Shown here one piece after another: positions 24,943 through 34,283 of a stretch of 40,292 nucleotides of DNA (position 1 is its first letter; each line of letters begins with the position of its first letter). The notes below the pieces were generated by a model. That model searched no databases. It was not told the DNA's origin and worked only from the letters and a program-made list of their open reading frames with translations. Position numbers and translations under genes: made by a program. Origin of the DNA: Oscillospiraceae bacterium (GTDB lineage: Bacteria > Bacillota > Clostridia > Oscillospirales > Acutalibacteraceae); the NCBI GenBank assembly GCA_015066015.1, contig SVPE01000018.1, forward strand, positions 1-40,292, read 5' to 3'.

Positions 24943-25785
24943 ATGAAAACCAGAATTATTTCAGGTGTAGTAGGCGTTGTTTTGCTTGTAGGGTTGATGT
25001 TTTTGATGAATACACCCGTTTTCAGCATTGCAGTAGCACTTCTTGCACTTATAGCGGTACACGAAATCACAGGTGTGGCAAAAGTCGAAAATAAAATTAT
25101 CCGTGCGTTGTCATGTATTTTTGCGGCGGCAACCCCGTTAGTTATTGACTATGATTTATTAAACAGATTCAACATTCCCTTTTCATCTGTTTTGATTGTC
25201 TACACATTGGCAATACTTATACTGATGCTTGCACAGTACGAAAAAACAAAATTTGAACACGTGGCAATTTCATTTTTTGCATCAATAACAGTTCCGTTTT
25301 CATTTTCTGTTTTGGTTATGCTCCGTGATTTCCACGAAACGGCAACTGCTTACACATCGGCACACTCACTTTTCTTTATCATATTTGCACTCTGTTGTGC
25401 TTGGCTTACGGATACATTTGCATACTTCGTCGGAAGCAAATTCGGCAAGCATAAAATGTCACCGAAAATCAGCCCGAAAAAAAGTGTTGAAGGTGCAATC
25501 GGCGGTGTAGTCGGTGCGGCAATACTTAATACCGTGCTTGTAATAATCTTTAATCAGTTTGTGTTTGAAAGCAATCCTGTTTCAGTATGGTTTGTAATCC
25601 CCGTTTCAATCGCACTTTCTGTAATCAGTATGCTCGGAGACCTTTCTGCATCGGTTATCAAAAGGAATTACGGCGCAAAGGATTTCGGCAAAATTATGCC
25701 CGGTCACGGCGGAGTTATGGACAGATTTGACAGTTGCTTATTTACCTTGCCGACACTTTATTTTATACTGAGCTTTTTAAAGTAA
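24943..25785 (+). CDS. cdsA: Phosphatidate cytidylyltransferase (CDP-diglyceride synthase)
   Basis: CdsA makes CDP-diacylglycerol from phosphatidate and CTP, the branch point for phospholipids. The 280-residue protein has about eight hydrophobic membrane segments. The family signature lies near the C-terminus: 'SVIKRNYGAKDFG' followed by 'MPGHGGVMDRFDS' (about residues 240-266), with the metal-binding acidic residues. AGAGGAAG precedes the ATG. The order uppS-cdsA-dxr-rseP is the common Gram-positive arrangement. Confidence 0.95.
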   Translation: MKTRIISGVVGVVLLVGLMFLMNTPVFSIAVALLALIAVHEITGVAKVENKIIRALSCIFAAATPLVIDYDLLNRFNIPFSSVLIVYTLAILILMLAQYEKTKFEHVAISFFASITVPFSFSVLVMLRDFHETATAYTSAHSLFFIIFALCCAWLTDTFAYFVGSKFGKHKMSPKISPKKSVEGAIGGVVGAAILNTVLVIIFNQFVFESNPVSVWFVIPVSIALSVISMLGDLSASVIKRNYGAKDFGKIMPGHGGVMDRFDSCLFTLPTLYFILSFLK

Positions 25786-25893
25786 GTTCTGCGATTCTGT
25801 GAATGCAGAATTCAAGGTGCAGAATTAAGGGAGAGCTTCTCTCTCCCAATATAATGTTGTGCAAATTCAAAGAGTTTGTATAAGAGGTATATT

Positions 25894-27030
25894 ATGAAAA
25901 AAATATCTATTCTCGGTTCGACCGGTTCAATAGGAGAACAGGCACTTGATGTTGCAAGGTTACACGGTTATGAAATAACCGCACTTACTGCAAATTCAAG
26001 TGTGGATATAATCGAAAAACAAATCAGAGAATTTCATCCGAAAAAAGTCGCTCTTGTCAACGAAAAAGCGGCGGAGGATTTGAAAATAAGAATCAAAGAT
26101 ACCGACACAAAAGTACTTGCGGGTGTCAGCGGTGTGTGCGAATGTGCCGCAATGGAAACCGATACTCTGCTTAACAGTATCGTCGGTATGGCAGGTCTTG
26201 AACCGACTCTGACGGCAATAAATGAGGGTACGGAAATTGCCCTTGCGAACAAGGAAACACTTGTTGCAGGCGGTCGTCTGGTAACGGATACCGCAAAGAA
26301 AAAGAATGTCAGGATTTTACCTGTCGACAGCGAACATTCTGCGATATTCCAGTCGCTTCAGGGGAATAAGCACAGTCAGGTTAAAAGACTTATATTAACC
26401 GCATCGGGCGGTCCTTTCTTCGGAAAAACAATTGATGATTTAAAGGATGTAACGGTTGAACAGGCTCTGGCTCATCCTAATTGGAGTATGGGTGCAAAAA
26501 TAACCATCGACTCAGCTACAATGATGAACAAAGGTCTTGAGCTGATTGAGGCAGTATGGCTTTTCTCCGTAAAACCGTCAGATATTGATATACTTGTTCA
26601 CAGGCAGAGTGTAGTACATTCGTTAGTCGAATATGATGACCATTCTGTTATGGCACAGTTGGGTGTACCCGATATGAGAGTACCGATTCAGTATGCGTTG
26701 ACTTATCCCGACAGATACAACTCGCCTGCGAAGCAGTTGCATCTCGAAGATTATGCGACACTCACATTTGAAAAACCCGATTATGAGACGTTCTCGGCAA
26801 TCAATCTCTGCAAGAGAGCGATTGAAAAAGGCGGTCTCTATCCCGCAATCGCAAATTCTGCAAACGAAAAGGCCAACGAGCTTTTCAGACAGGGCAAAAT
26901 CAAGTTTTTAGAGATTGCAGATTTGGTTGCATCGGCACTTGAGAATATTAATTCAAAAGAAGAATACACTTTAACAGATGTCTTGGAAAAAGACAAAGAA
27001 ACAAAGGAGTTTGTTACCGCTTCGGTATAG
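25894..27030 (+). CDS. dxr: 1-deoxy-D-xylulose 5-phosphate reductoisomerase
   Basis: Dxr converts DXP to MEP with NADPH, the first committed step of the non-mevalonate isoprenoid pathway. The 378-residue protein shows the NADPH-binding 'ILGSTGSIGEQALDV' at the N-terminus, 'ANKETLVAGG' (~117-126), the metal-binding 'PVDSEHSAIFQ' (~142-152) and 'DSATMMNKGLELIEA' (~207-221). I chose ATG 25894 behind AGAGG; an upstream TTG at 25876 has no support. The uppS-cdsA-dxr block together with ispG downstream links isoprenoid supply to lipid-carrier synthesis. The preceding spacer has a GGGAGAG/CTCTCCC hairpin without a T run. Confidence 0.95.
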   Translation: MKKISILGSTGSIGEQALDVARLHGYEITALTANSSVDIIEKQIREFHPKKVALVNEKAAEDLKIRIKDTDTKVLAGVSGVCECAAMETDTLLNSIVGMAGLEPTLTAINEGTEIALANKETLVAGGRLVTDTAKKKNVRILPVDSEHSAIFQSLQGNKHSQVKRLILTASGGPFFGKTIDDLKDVTVEQALAHPNWSMGAKITIDSATMMNKGLELIEAVWLFSVKPSDIDILVHRQSVVHSLVEYDDHSVMAQLGVPDMRVPIQYALTYPDRYNSPAKQLHLEDYATLTFEKPDYETFSAINLCKRAIEKGGLYPAIANSANEKANELFRQGKIKFLEIADLVASALENINSKEEYTLTDVLEKDKETKEFVTASV

Positions 27031-27037
27031 TTAGATT

Positions 27038-28120
27038 ATGAATTTATTAGCAATGGATTTAGCAGCGTTATGGTCAAAGGCCTGGCCGATTTTGCTCGCA
27101 ATACTTTTCTTCGGAATAATAATTTTTATACATGAACTCGGACACTTTATTTTTGCAAAGCTTTTTAAAGTAAAGGTCAATGAGTTTTCAATGGGCATGG
27201 GACCGAAGATTTTCAGCTTCGGCAAAAAGGAAACAAAATACTCGCTCCGACTTTTCCCCATAGGCGGTTATGTCAGTATGGAGGGTGAGGACGAAGAAAG
27301 TGACGACGACAGAGCTTTCGGCAAAAAGAAAGTCTGGCAGCGTTTTATAATTGTTGCTGCAGGTGCAACGATGAACCTGATTTTAGGTTTTCTTGTCGTA
27401 ACAATACTGATGGCAACACAGAATCTTATAGGCACAACGACCATTGCAGGTTTTGACGAAAATTCTGTTTTGAAAGAAACGTTTAAACCGGGTGACAGAA
27501 TAGTTGAAATCAACGGCAAAAAAGCTTTGTCACACTACGATTTAAGCTTTCTTATGACACGTGATGAAGACGGTGTTCTTGATTTTGTTATTGAACGAGA
27601 CGGCGAGAAAAAAGAACTTAAAAATGTTAAATTCCAGACAACAGAAAACAAAGAAGACCCCGATAAGATTTCAATTGTTTTCGATTTTATAATCTACGGT
27701 GAAGAACCCGGATTTTTAAATACTCTGAAATACGGATTCCTGACGACTGTATCACTCGGAAGAATGGTGTGGTTGAGCTTGTTTGATCTGATAACCGGAC
27801 AGTACGGGCTCAGCGATTTGTCCGGTCCGATAGGTACAATGGACTTTATAGCATCGGCTGCACAGGAAGCGGCAAAAACCGATCTGACACCGTTATTTAT
27901 GATAATGGCACTTATAACCGTAAACATCGGTTTGTTCAACCTTTTACCCATTCCTGCACTCGATGGCGGCAGACTCTTCTTTATGTTTATAGAAATAATA
28001 ATCAGAAGACCGATAAATCCCAAGTATGAGCGTTGGATTCATGCGGCAGGCATGGTGCTTTTGTTGCTGTTTATGGCAGTGATATCGTTCAGTGATATAT
28101 GGAAGCTGATTAAAGGTTGA
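27038..28120 (+). CDS. rseP: Site-2-type intramembrane metalloprotease, RseP/RasP family
   Basis: This 360-residue membrane protease cleaves transmembrane segments such as anti-sigma factors and signal-peptide remnants. The zinc site 'FIHELGHFIFAKL' lies in the first helix (about residues 29-41). A PDZ domain follows (~125-200, 'FKPGDRIVEINGKKALSHYD'). The second active-site helix has 'NLLPIPALDGGRLFF' (~302-316) with the Asp zinc ligand. It starts 7 nt after dxr without a clear ribosome-binding site, so translational coupling is likely; M6 at 27053 is an alternative. Whether it acts on the membrane protein paired with the sigma factor at 9883 is unknown. Confidence 0.93.
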   Translation: MNLLAMDLAALWSKAWPILLAILFFGIIIFIHELGHFIFAKLFKVKVNEFSMGMGPKIFSFGKKETKYSLRLFPIGGYVSMEGEDEESDDDRAFGKKKVWQRFIIVAAGATMNLILGFLVVTILMATQNLIGTTTIAGFDENSVLKETFKPGDRIVEINGKKALSHYDLSFLMTRDEDGVLDFVIERDGEKKELKNVKFQTTENKEDPDKISIVFDFIIYGEEPGFLNTLKYGFLTTVSLGRMVWLSLFDLITGQYGLSDLSGPIGTMDFIASAAQEAAKTDLTPLFMIMALITVNIGLFNLLPIPALDGGRLFFMFIEIIIRRPINPKYERWIHAAGMVLLLLFMAVISFSDIWKLIKG

Positions 28121-28224
28121 GTTTGGCTAAAATTGCCCACAGCACTATTTATCGTTCGGGGCGGTACACATCCCGTACAGCACCCTCACTCAAAACAGCA
28201 CCGTGAACAATTTTACCTCAAACT
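28120..28224. repeat. Imperfect inverted repeat spanning the rseP-ispG spacer
   Basis: AGTTTG (28120-28125) with CAAACT (28219-28224), TAAAATTG (28128-28135) with CAATTTTA (28208-28215), and CAC with GTG make a long imperfect stem enclosing about 65 nt. No T run follows. It could be an mRNA structure or a small MITE-like repeat; I cannot tell which from one copy. Confidence 0.45.
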
Positions 28225-28250
28225 AAATAAAATCAAGCAAGGAGAAAACA

Positions 28251-29303
28251 ATGAGCAATCGCAGAATAACAAGAAAAGTTTTTGTAGGTGATATTGCAAT
28301 TGGCGGAGATGCACCGATTTCCGTGCAGTCTATGCTTAACACCCCCGCAAGCGATATTGAAAACAGCATAAAACAAGCTCAGGCTTTGGAAGCTGCAGGT
28401 TGCGATATAATTAGGGCAGCAGTACCGAATCTTGAAGCGGTAAAGCTTATTGAAAAACTTAAAGAATCAGTTAAAACTCCGATAGTAGCGGACATTCATT
28501 TTGATTACAGAATTGCATTGGCTTGTGTTGATGCAGGTGTTGATAAAATCAGAATAAACCCCGGTAACATAGGCTCGGCTGACAGAGTAAAGGCGGTTGC
28601 AGATGCTTGTAACAGTAAAAATATTCCGATAAGAATAGGTGTTAATTCAGGCTCTGTTGAAGCATCACTTTTAGAAAAATACGGCGGACCGACACCCGAA
28701 GCGATGGCGGAATCCGCGATGAAAAATGTTGAGCTTTTAGAAGCTTGCGATTTTAAAAATATAGTAATTTCAATAAAATCATCTGACGTAAAAAATACTG
28801 TTGATGCGTACAGAACAGTTGCAAAAATGTGTGACTATCCCTTGCATATCGGTGTAACCGAAGCAGGTACATATAAACAGGGGATTATAAAATCAAGTAT
28901 GGGCATCGGCTCATTATTGCTTGACGGAATAGGCGATACGATCAGAGTTTCTCTGACGGCTGACCCTGTTAATGAAATTTATGCGGGCTTTGATATTCTT
29001 AAAGCGGCAGGACTTAAAAATGACTGTGTGCAGTTGGTATCCTGTCCGACCTGCGGCAGAACAAAGATTGATTTAATAGGACTTGCCGACAAGGTTGAAC
29101 AAGCGGTAGGCAACATCAGAAAACCGATTAAAGTTGCGGTTATGGGTTGTGCGGTAAACGGCCCCGGCGAAGCAAGAGAAGCGGATATCGGAGTTGCAGG
29201 CGGTGACGGTTGCGGTCTGATATTCAAAAAAGGCGAGATAATTAAAAAGGTCTCGGAAGATAAAATTTTAGAAGAATTATTAAAGGAAATAGAGAAAATA
29301 TAA
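28251..29303 (+). CDS. ispG: 4-hydroxy-3-methylbut-2-enyl diphosphate synthase (IspG/GcpE)
   Basis: IspG is the [4Fe-4S] enzyme converting MEcPP to HMBPP, the penultimate MEP-pathway step. The 350-residue protein begins 'TRKVFVGDIAIGGDAPISVQS' after a short N-terminus, typical of the TIM-barrel domain. The C-terminal domain has the cluster cysteines in 'VSCPTCGRTKID' (~262-273) and 'MGCAVNGPGEA' (~299-309). AAGGAG lies before the ATG. The stop overlaps the polC start by one base (TAATG), so polC is translationally coupled to it. Many Firmicutes have proS in this slot. Confidence 0.95.
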   Translation: MSNRRITRKVFVGDIAIGGDAPISVQSMLNTPASDIENSIKQAQALEAAGCDIIRAAVPNLEAVKLIEKLKESVKTPIVADIHFDYRIALACVDAGVDKIRINPGNIGSADRVKAVADACNSKNIPIRIGVNSGSVEASLLEKYGGPTPEAMAESAMKNVELLEACDFKNIVISIKSSDVKNTVDAYRTVAKMCDYPLHIGVTEAGTYKQGIIKSSMGIGSLLLDGIGDTIRVSLTADPVNEIYAGFDILKAAGLKNDCVQLVSCPTCGRTKIDLIGLADKVEQAVGNIRKPIKVAVMGCAVNGPGEAREADIGVAGGDGCGLIFKKGEIIKKVSEDKILEELLKEIEKI

Positions 29304-32300
29304 TGGCAAAATTTTTGGAAACTTTCGGTGAATACATCGGTGATGAAAAACTGAAAAGTGCCTTGAAAGAAGGCGAGATAAAATCAGCTTCTGTTGATAT
29401 TGATAACAGAAGTCTTGATTTGCATATCTTTTTCCCCGATTATGTCAAGAAGAATGTTCTCAAAAAATTAAAATCAGATTTAGCAGATGTTTTAAAACTT
29501 AACAATACAAATCTTACCGCAGAGTTTTCGGAATCTGCTTTTTCGGATAAATGTATTCCCGATATATTCTCTGAACTTAAAGAGAATATTCCTGCATCAA
29601 ACGGATTTCTGAATGATGCGGTTTGTGAGATAAAAGCTGACAAAATGAGCATATGTCTGTCACACGGCGGCGGTGAGATTTTAAGCTCATTGAAATGCGA
29701 AGAATTTATCAGCAGATTTATTTTAAAAAGCTTTTCAAAGAAGATTGATGTTGAGTTTACGGGTGAAACTCAGGTCAATCCGGACAGCGAAGAAATTATA
29801 AAAATGCAGGAGGAGTTTACACCCAAGATTGTTGAAGCTCCCGAGCCACCAAAAAAGAAAAAGAAGAGAACCTTTGACGATTTACCGATTTGTCTTGAAA
29901 CGCAGAAGGTTATACTCGGAAATCCGATCAAGAGTAAACCTGTCAATATGTCCGATGTTTCGCAGATGGACGGTAATATCGTGGTTTACGGCGATGTGTT
30001 TTCTTTCGATATGCACGAAACACGTGACGGAAGAAGCTATGCGGTTACATTTAATATAACCGACCTTACGGGTTCATACACGGTTAAGATGTTTGACCGC
30101 AAGGAAAATATGAAAGAAATAATCGCTAATGTAAGCAAGGGCAAAACTGTTTTAATCAGAGGTTCATTGGTTTTTGATAAATACATAAAAGATTACTGCA
30201 TTATGCCGAATGCATTATCAATCGTTGATAAGATTGATAAAACAGACGATGCCGAGGTAAAAAGAGTCGAGCTTCATATGCATACCAATATGTCAAGCTT
30301 TGACGGAATTGCATCGGCAGGCGACCTTATAAAACGTGCGGCAAAATGGGGACATACTGCAATTGCGGTAACTGACCACGGTGTTGTTCAGGCATTCCCC
30401 GAAGCTATGGGAGCAGCACAGGATACGGGCATCAAGGTTATTTACGGAATGGAAGGTTATCTTCTTGACGACACAAAACCCGACTATGACCCCGAAGCTA
30501 AAAATAAAACATATCATATAATTTTACTGGCTAAAAATTTAGTTGGTCTTAAGAACTTATATAAGCTTATATCCTTATCAAATATCGAATATTTCAAGAG
30601 AAATCCGAGAATCCCCAAGTCTGAACTCATAAAGCTCAGAGAGGGCATTATCGTCGGCAGTGCTTGTGAAGCGGGTGAATTATACAGAGCAATTTTAGAC
30701 GGAAAACCCGTTGAAGAACAATTGCAGATAGCCGATTTTTATGATTATCTTGAAATTCAGCCGAACGGCAACAATGAATTTCTTGTTCGTGACGGAATAC
30801 TGCCTGATATGACGGCGGTTGAAAATATAAATAAATCAATAATTTCAATGGCGGACAAGCTTGGTAAGCTTGTTGTCGCAACGGGTGACGTTCATTTTAT
30901 GGACCCGACCGACAGTGTTTACAGAGCGATACTTATGGCATCAAAAGGCTTTACCGATGCTGATAATCAGGCACCGCTTTATCTGAGAACGACTCAGGAA
31001 ATGCTCGATGAATTTGCATATCTCGGCGAAGAAACCGCTTATGAGGTTGTTGTTGAAAACACCAATAAAATTGCGGATATGGTTGAAGTCATCAAGCCTA
31101 TTCCCGACGGCAACTATCCTCCGCACATTGACGGAGCAGAGGAAGAATTAAGACGTATCTGCTATGAAAGAACGGAAGCTATGTACGGTAAACCGCTTCC
31201 CGATTATGTTCATGAACGACTTGAAAAAGAGCTTACTTCAATCATCAAAAACGGATTTGCGGTCTTGTATGTTATCGCACAGAAGCTTGTTAAAAACTCC
31301 GAGGATCACGGTTATTACGTCGGCTCGAGAGGTTCGGTCGGTTCATCTTTCGTAGCCAATGCGGCAGGTATTTCCGAGGTTAATCCCCTGTATCCGCACT
31401 ACCTCTGTAAAGAATGTAAACACAGCGAATTTATTATGGACGGCAGTTACGGCTCAGGCTATGATATGCCTCCTAAGGATTGCCCGAATTGCGGTAAGCC
31501 GATGATTCGTGAGGGTCACGATATTCCGTTTGAAACTTTCCTTGGTTTTAACGGTGATAAACAGCCCGATATCGACTTGAACTTTGCAGGTGAATATCAG
31601 TCAAGGGCACACAGATATACAGAAGAACTTTTCGGCACATCGCACGTTTTCAAAGCGGGTACAATCGGAACTGTTGCCGATAAAACCGCATACGGATATG
31701 TCAAGAAATACCTTGATGAAAGAGGCAGAATCGTAAATAAAGCCGAAGAAGAACGTCTTGTTATGGGTTGTGTCGGTGTTAAGAGAACAACCGGTCAGCA
31801 TCCCGGAGGTATGGTTATCGTACCTGCTGACAGGGATGCGGAAGATTTCACACCGGTACAGTATCCCGCAAACGACTCAACCAAGGGTAAAACAACACAC
31901 TTCGACTTCCACGCACTTCACGATACTATCCTGAAGCTTGATAACCTCGGACACGATGTTCCGACACTCTATAAATACCTTGAGGATCTGACGGGTATCT
32001 CCGTAATGGATGCAGATGTCTGCGACCCGAAATTATATCAGATGATAGTAAGTCCCGAGGTTTTAGGAGTGACCGAGGAAGAAATTTCGTGCAATACAGG
32101 TACTTTGTCAATCCCCGAAATGGGTACACCTTTCGTAAGACAGATGCTTGTTGAAGCACAGCCTAAAAACTTTTCCGACCTTTTGCAGATATCGGGTCTT
32201 TCACACGGTACGGACGTATGGCTCGGAAATGCACAGGAGCTTATACACGACGGAACCTGCACAATTTCCGATGTTATCGGAACACGTGACAGTATTATGG

Positions 32301-33001
32301 TTTATCTTATGCATAAGGGTGTTGACCCGTCGATGGCATTTAAAATTATGGAAATCGTCAGAAAAGGTAAAGCTCCGAAATTACTTACAGATGAACATAA
32401 GGCAGAGATGAGAAAACACAATGTTCCCGAATGGTACATAGAATCCTGCCTTAAAATCAAATATATGTTCCCTAAAGCTCACGCGGCTGCATATGTTATT
32501 GCGGCTTTGAGATTGGGATGGTACAAAATCTATCATCCGCTTGAGTACTATGCGGCATTTATGACAGTACGTGGCGGAGACCTTAATGCAACAATTATTT
32601 CCGGCGGTATTGATGCTGTAAGAAATAAGATGAAAGAAATCACAATGAAGCCGAAAGAGCTGACAACCGCAAAGGATGAAGGTTTGTTTACGGCATTGCA
32701 GGTTGTAAATGAAATGATGGCAAGAGGCGTTGAATTTTTGCCGATAGATTTATATAAATCCGATGCAAAGGTCTATAAGATCGAGGACGGCAAAATCCGA
32801 CTTGCTTTCAGTGCACTTGAAGGCACGGGTGAGGTTGCCGCAGAATCCTTGCAGGCGGCAAGAGATGACGGTGAGGGTGAATACATTTCCGTTGAGGATT
32901 TGCAACGCAGAGCATCTATTTCAAGTGCGGTTGTAACAGCACTCAGAAATGCAGGAGCATTAAACGATTTACCCGATTCGACACAGATTTCTTTTTTCTG
33001 A
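29303..33001 (+). CDS. polC: DNA polymerase III alpha subunit, PolC type, lacking the exonuclease insert
   Basis: PolC is the main replicative polymerase of low-GC Gram-positives. This copy has 1232 residues against about 1430-1440 in Bacillus. Visible are an N-terminal domain (~1-200), an OB-fold (~225-305, 'NIVVYGDVFSFDMHETRDGR'), a PHP domain from ~320 ('ELHMHTNMSSFDG'), a zinc module ('CKECKHSEF'...'CPNCG'), the catalytic 'QPDIDLNFAGEYQ', and 'RTTGQHPGGMVIVP'. In Bacillus a DnaQ-like 3'-5' exonuclease of ~170 residues follows 'GMEANLVDD'. Here 'GMEGYLLDD' (about residue 380) runs straight into 'NKTYHIILLAKN', the post-exonuclease PHP segment. No frameshift is seen, so proofreading must come from elsewhere. 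Confidence 0.93.
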   Translation: MAKFLETFGEYIGDEKLKSALKEGEIKSASVDIDNRSLDLHIFFPDYVKKNVLKKLKSDLADVLKLNNTNLTAEFSESAFSDKCIPDIFSELKENIPASNGFLNDAVCEIKADKMSICLSHGGGEILSSLKCEEFISRFILKSFSKKIDVEFTGETQVNPDSEEIIKMQEEFTPKIVEAPEPPKKKKKRTFDDLPICLETQKVILGNPIKSKPVNMSDVSQMDGNIVVYGDVFSFDMHETRDGRSYAVTFNITDLTGSYTVKMFDRKENMKEIIANVSKGKTVLIRGSLVFDKYIKDYCIMPNALSIVDKIDKTDDAEVKRVELHMHTNMSSFDGIASAGDLIKRAAKWGHTAIAVTDHGVVQAFPEAMGAAQDTGIKVIYGMEGYLLDDTKPDYDPEAKNKTYHIILLAKNLVGLKNLYKLISLSNIEYFKRNPRIPKSELIKLREGIIVGSACEAGELYRAILDGKPVEEQLQIADFYDYLEIQPNGNNEFLVRDGILPDMTAVENINKSIISMADKLGKLVVATGDVHFMDPTDSVYRAILMASKGFTDADNQAPLYLRTTQEMLDEFAYLGEETAYEVVVENTNKIADMVEVIKPIPDGNYPPHIDGAEEELRRICYERTEAMYGKPLPDYVHERLEKELTSIIKNGFAVLYVIAQKLVKNSEDHGYYVGSRGSVGSSFVANAAGISEVNPLYPHYLCKECKHSEFIMDGSYGSGYDMPPKDCPNCGKPMIREGHDIPFETFLGFNGDKQPDIDLNFAGEYQSRAHRYTEELFGTSHVFKAGTIGTVADKTAYGYVKKYLDERGRIVNKAEEERLVMGCVGVKRTTGQHPGGMVIVPADRDAEDFTPVQYPANDSTKGKTTHFDFHALHDTILKLDNLGHDVPTLYKYLEDLTGISVMDADVCDPKLYQMIVSPEVLGVTEEEISCNTGTLSIPEMGTPFVRQMLVEAQPKNFSDLLQISGLSHGTDVWLGNAQELIHDGTCTISDVIGTRDSIMVYLMHKGVDPSMAFKIMEIVRKGKAPKLLTDEHKAEMRKHNVPEWYIESCLKIKYMFPKAHAAAYVIAALRLGWYKIYHPLEYYAAFMTVRGGDLNATIISGGIDAVRNKMKEITMKPKELTTAKDEGLFTALQVVNEMMARGVEFLPIDLYKSDAKVYKIEDGKIRLAFSALEGTGEVAAESLQAARDDGEGEYISVEDLQRRASISSAVVTALRNAGALNDLPDSTQISFF

Positions 33002-33022
33002 TAATATATTTTACTGAAACAC

Positions 33023-33051
33023 TTGACAGAAACACTTTAGTGTGTTAGCAT
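33023..33051 (+). promoter_or_regulatory. Promoter of the histidine operon
   Basis: A consensus TTGACA (33023-33028) is followed after 17 nt by TAGCAT (33046-33051); CATATT at 33049 would be an alternative -10. The -10 region lies inside the palindrome annotated next. Confidence 0.6.
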
Positions 33052-33068
33052 ATTAGCACGCTAAAGTG
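33033..33068 (+). promoter_or_regulatory. 36-bp imperfect palindrome over the his promoter, likely operator
   Basis: CACTTTAGTGTG (33033-33044) and CACGCTAAAGTG (33057-33068) form 12-bp inverted arms with a single mismatch (a G-U pair in RNA). The inner 12 nt are only partly symmetric. It covers the spacer, -10 and presumed start, the classic place for a repressor. No T-box or attenuator with a terminator is seen before hisZ. The regulator is not identified. Confidence 0.6.
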
Positions 33069-33089
33069 CAAAGCACAACGGAGGTCATT

Positions 33090-34268
33090 ATGAATAAATT
33101 TTCAAAAGTAACACCCGAGGGTACAAAAGATTATCTTTTCGACGAATGTATGGCTCGAAGAAAGATTGAAAGTGCACTTGCAAACTTATTCAAATCGTGC
33201 GGCTATAAAAAGGTAATAACACCGACACTTGAGTTTTTTGATGTTTATGACAGAGAAAGCTCGGGTATCTCGCAGGAGGATTTGTTTGTACTTTCCGATT
33301 CAAGGGGAAGACTTATGGCACTGAGGGCAGACAATACTCTGCCGATTGCCAGAATTACCGCAACAAGATTGCAGTATACAGAGCCTCCCGTAAGACTTTA
33401 TTACACTCAGCAGGTTTTCAAAAGATGCAAGACCTATTCGGGTCACAGCAACGAAACCTCACAGAGCGGTATCGAGCTTATCGGAGCAGGCGGATATAAA
33501 GCTGATATGGAAATTCTCACAATGGCTTTTGATGCACTTGAGAGCTGTCAGGCACCCGATTACAGAATTGAAATCGGTCATGCGGGATATTTCAGAGAGC
33601 TTATCGGCAAGCTCAATACAGATGATGCAACAAAGGAGCTTATCGCTGAATATATTGAAACCAAAAACTGCATAGCACTCAATGAAATTCTTGATAAAAT
33701 GGGTGACAGTAAGGTTATTTCGGCAATCAGAAGAATCCCGAGACTTTTCGGTGGCGAAGAAGTGCTTGATGAAGCGTTGGCTTTGTATTCAGGTAGTGAA
33801 GCAAAGGCATCTATCGAATACATAAGAAGAATTTTTAATTCTCTCAAGGCATTGGGTCTTGATAAGAAAATTGATATAGATTTAAGTCTTGTTCACAGAA
33901 ATAATTACTACACAGGCATAGTTTTCAGAGGTTATATAGAAGGCTCCGGTCTTATCGCATTATCGGGCGGCAGATACGATAACCTCATCGGCGAATTCGG
34001 CAAAGATATGCCTGCAACGGGCTTCGGTGTTGACATCAATGCGTTATCAAAGGCGATGCTCAAAAGAGGCGATGTCGAAGAAGTCGAAGCACCCGAAGTG
34101 CTTATTTTCTCGGAAGAAGGTTTTGAAGCAAAAGGTATTGCGTATGCCAAGGAATTAAGAGAAAAAGGAGTAACCTGCGAATACAGCGTTGCTGAAACTC
34201 TTGAAGAGGCAAAGGCTTATGCAGAAAAAATGGGTATCAAGAAAATTGATATTATAAACGAAAAATAA
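33090..34268 (+). CDS. hisZ: ATP phosphoribosyltransferase regulatory subunit
   Basis: HisZ is a catalytically inactive histidyl-tRNA synthetase paralogue that activates short-form HisG and gives feedback control by histidine. The 392-residue protein has class II synthetase-like motifs: 'TPTLEFFDVYDRESSG' (~43-58), 'LRADNTLPIARI' (~80-91), 'LVHRNNYYTGIVFRGY' (~262-277) and 'GGRYDNLIGEFG' (~287-298). I chose ATG 33090 behind CGGAGG; the in-frame upstream GTG at 33066 lies in the operator palindrome. It is followed after 15 nt by short-form hisG, which requires HisZ. Confidence 0.93.
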   Translation: MNKFSKVTPEGTKDYLFDECMARRKIESALANLFKSCGYKKVITPTLEFFDVYDRESSGISQEDLFVLSDSRGRLMALRADNTLPIARITATRLQYTEPPVRLYYTQQVFKRCKTYSGHSNETSQSGIELIGAGGYKADMEILTMAFDALESCQAPDYRIEIGHAGYFRELIGKLNTDDATKELIAEYIETKNCIALNEILDKMGDSKVISAIRRIPRLFGGEEVLDEALALYSGSEAKASIEYIRRIFNSLKALGLDKKIDIDLSLVHRNNYYTGIVFRGYIEGSGLIALSGGRYDNLIGEFGKDMPATGFGVDINALSKAMLKRGDVEEVEAPEVLIFSEEGFEAKGIAYAKELREKGVTCEYSVAETLEEAKAYAEKMGIKKIDIINEK

Positions 34269-34283
34269 AAAGGAGGACTGAAT

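Noticed and set aside
33029..33089. T-box or histidine attenuator leader upstream of hisZ
   Set aside because: The leader is too short and has no T-box sequence, histidine-codon leader peptide or terminator. The palindrome overlaps the promoter instead.
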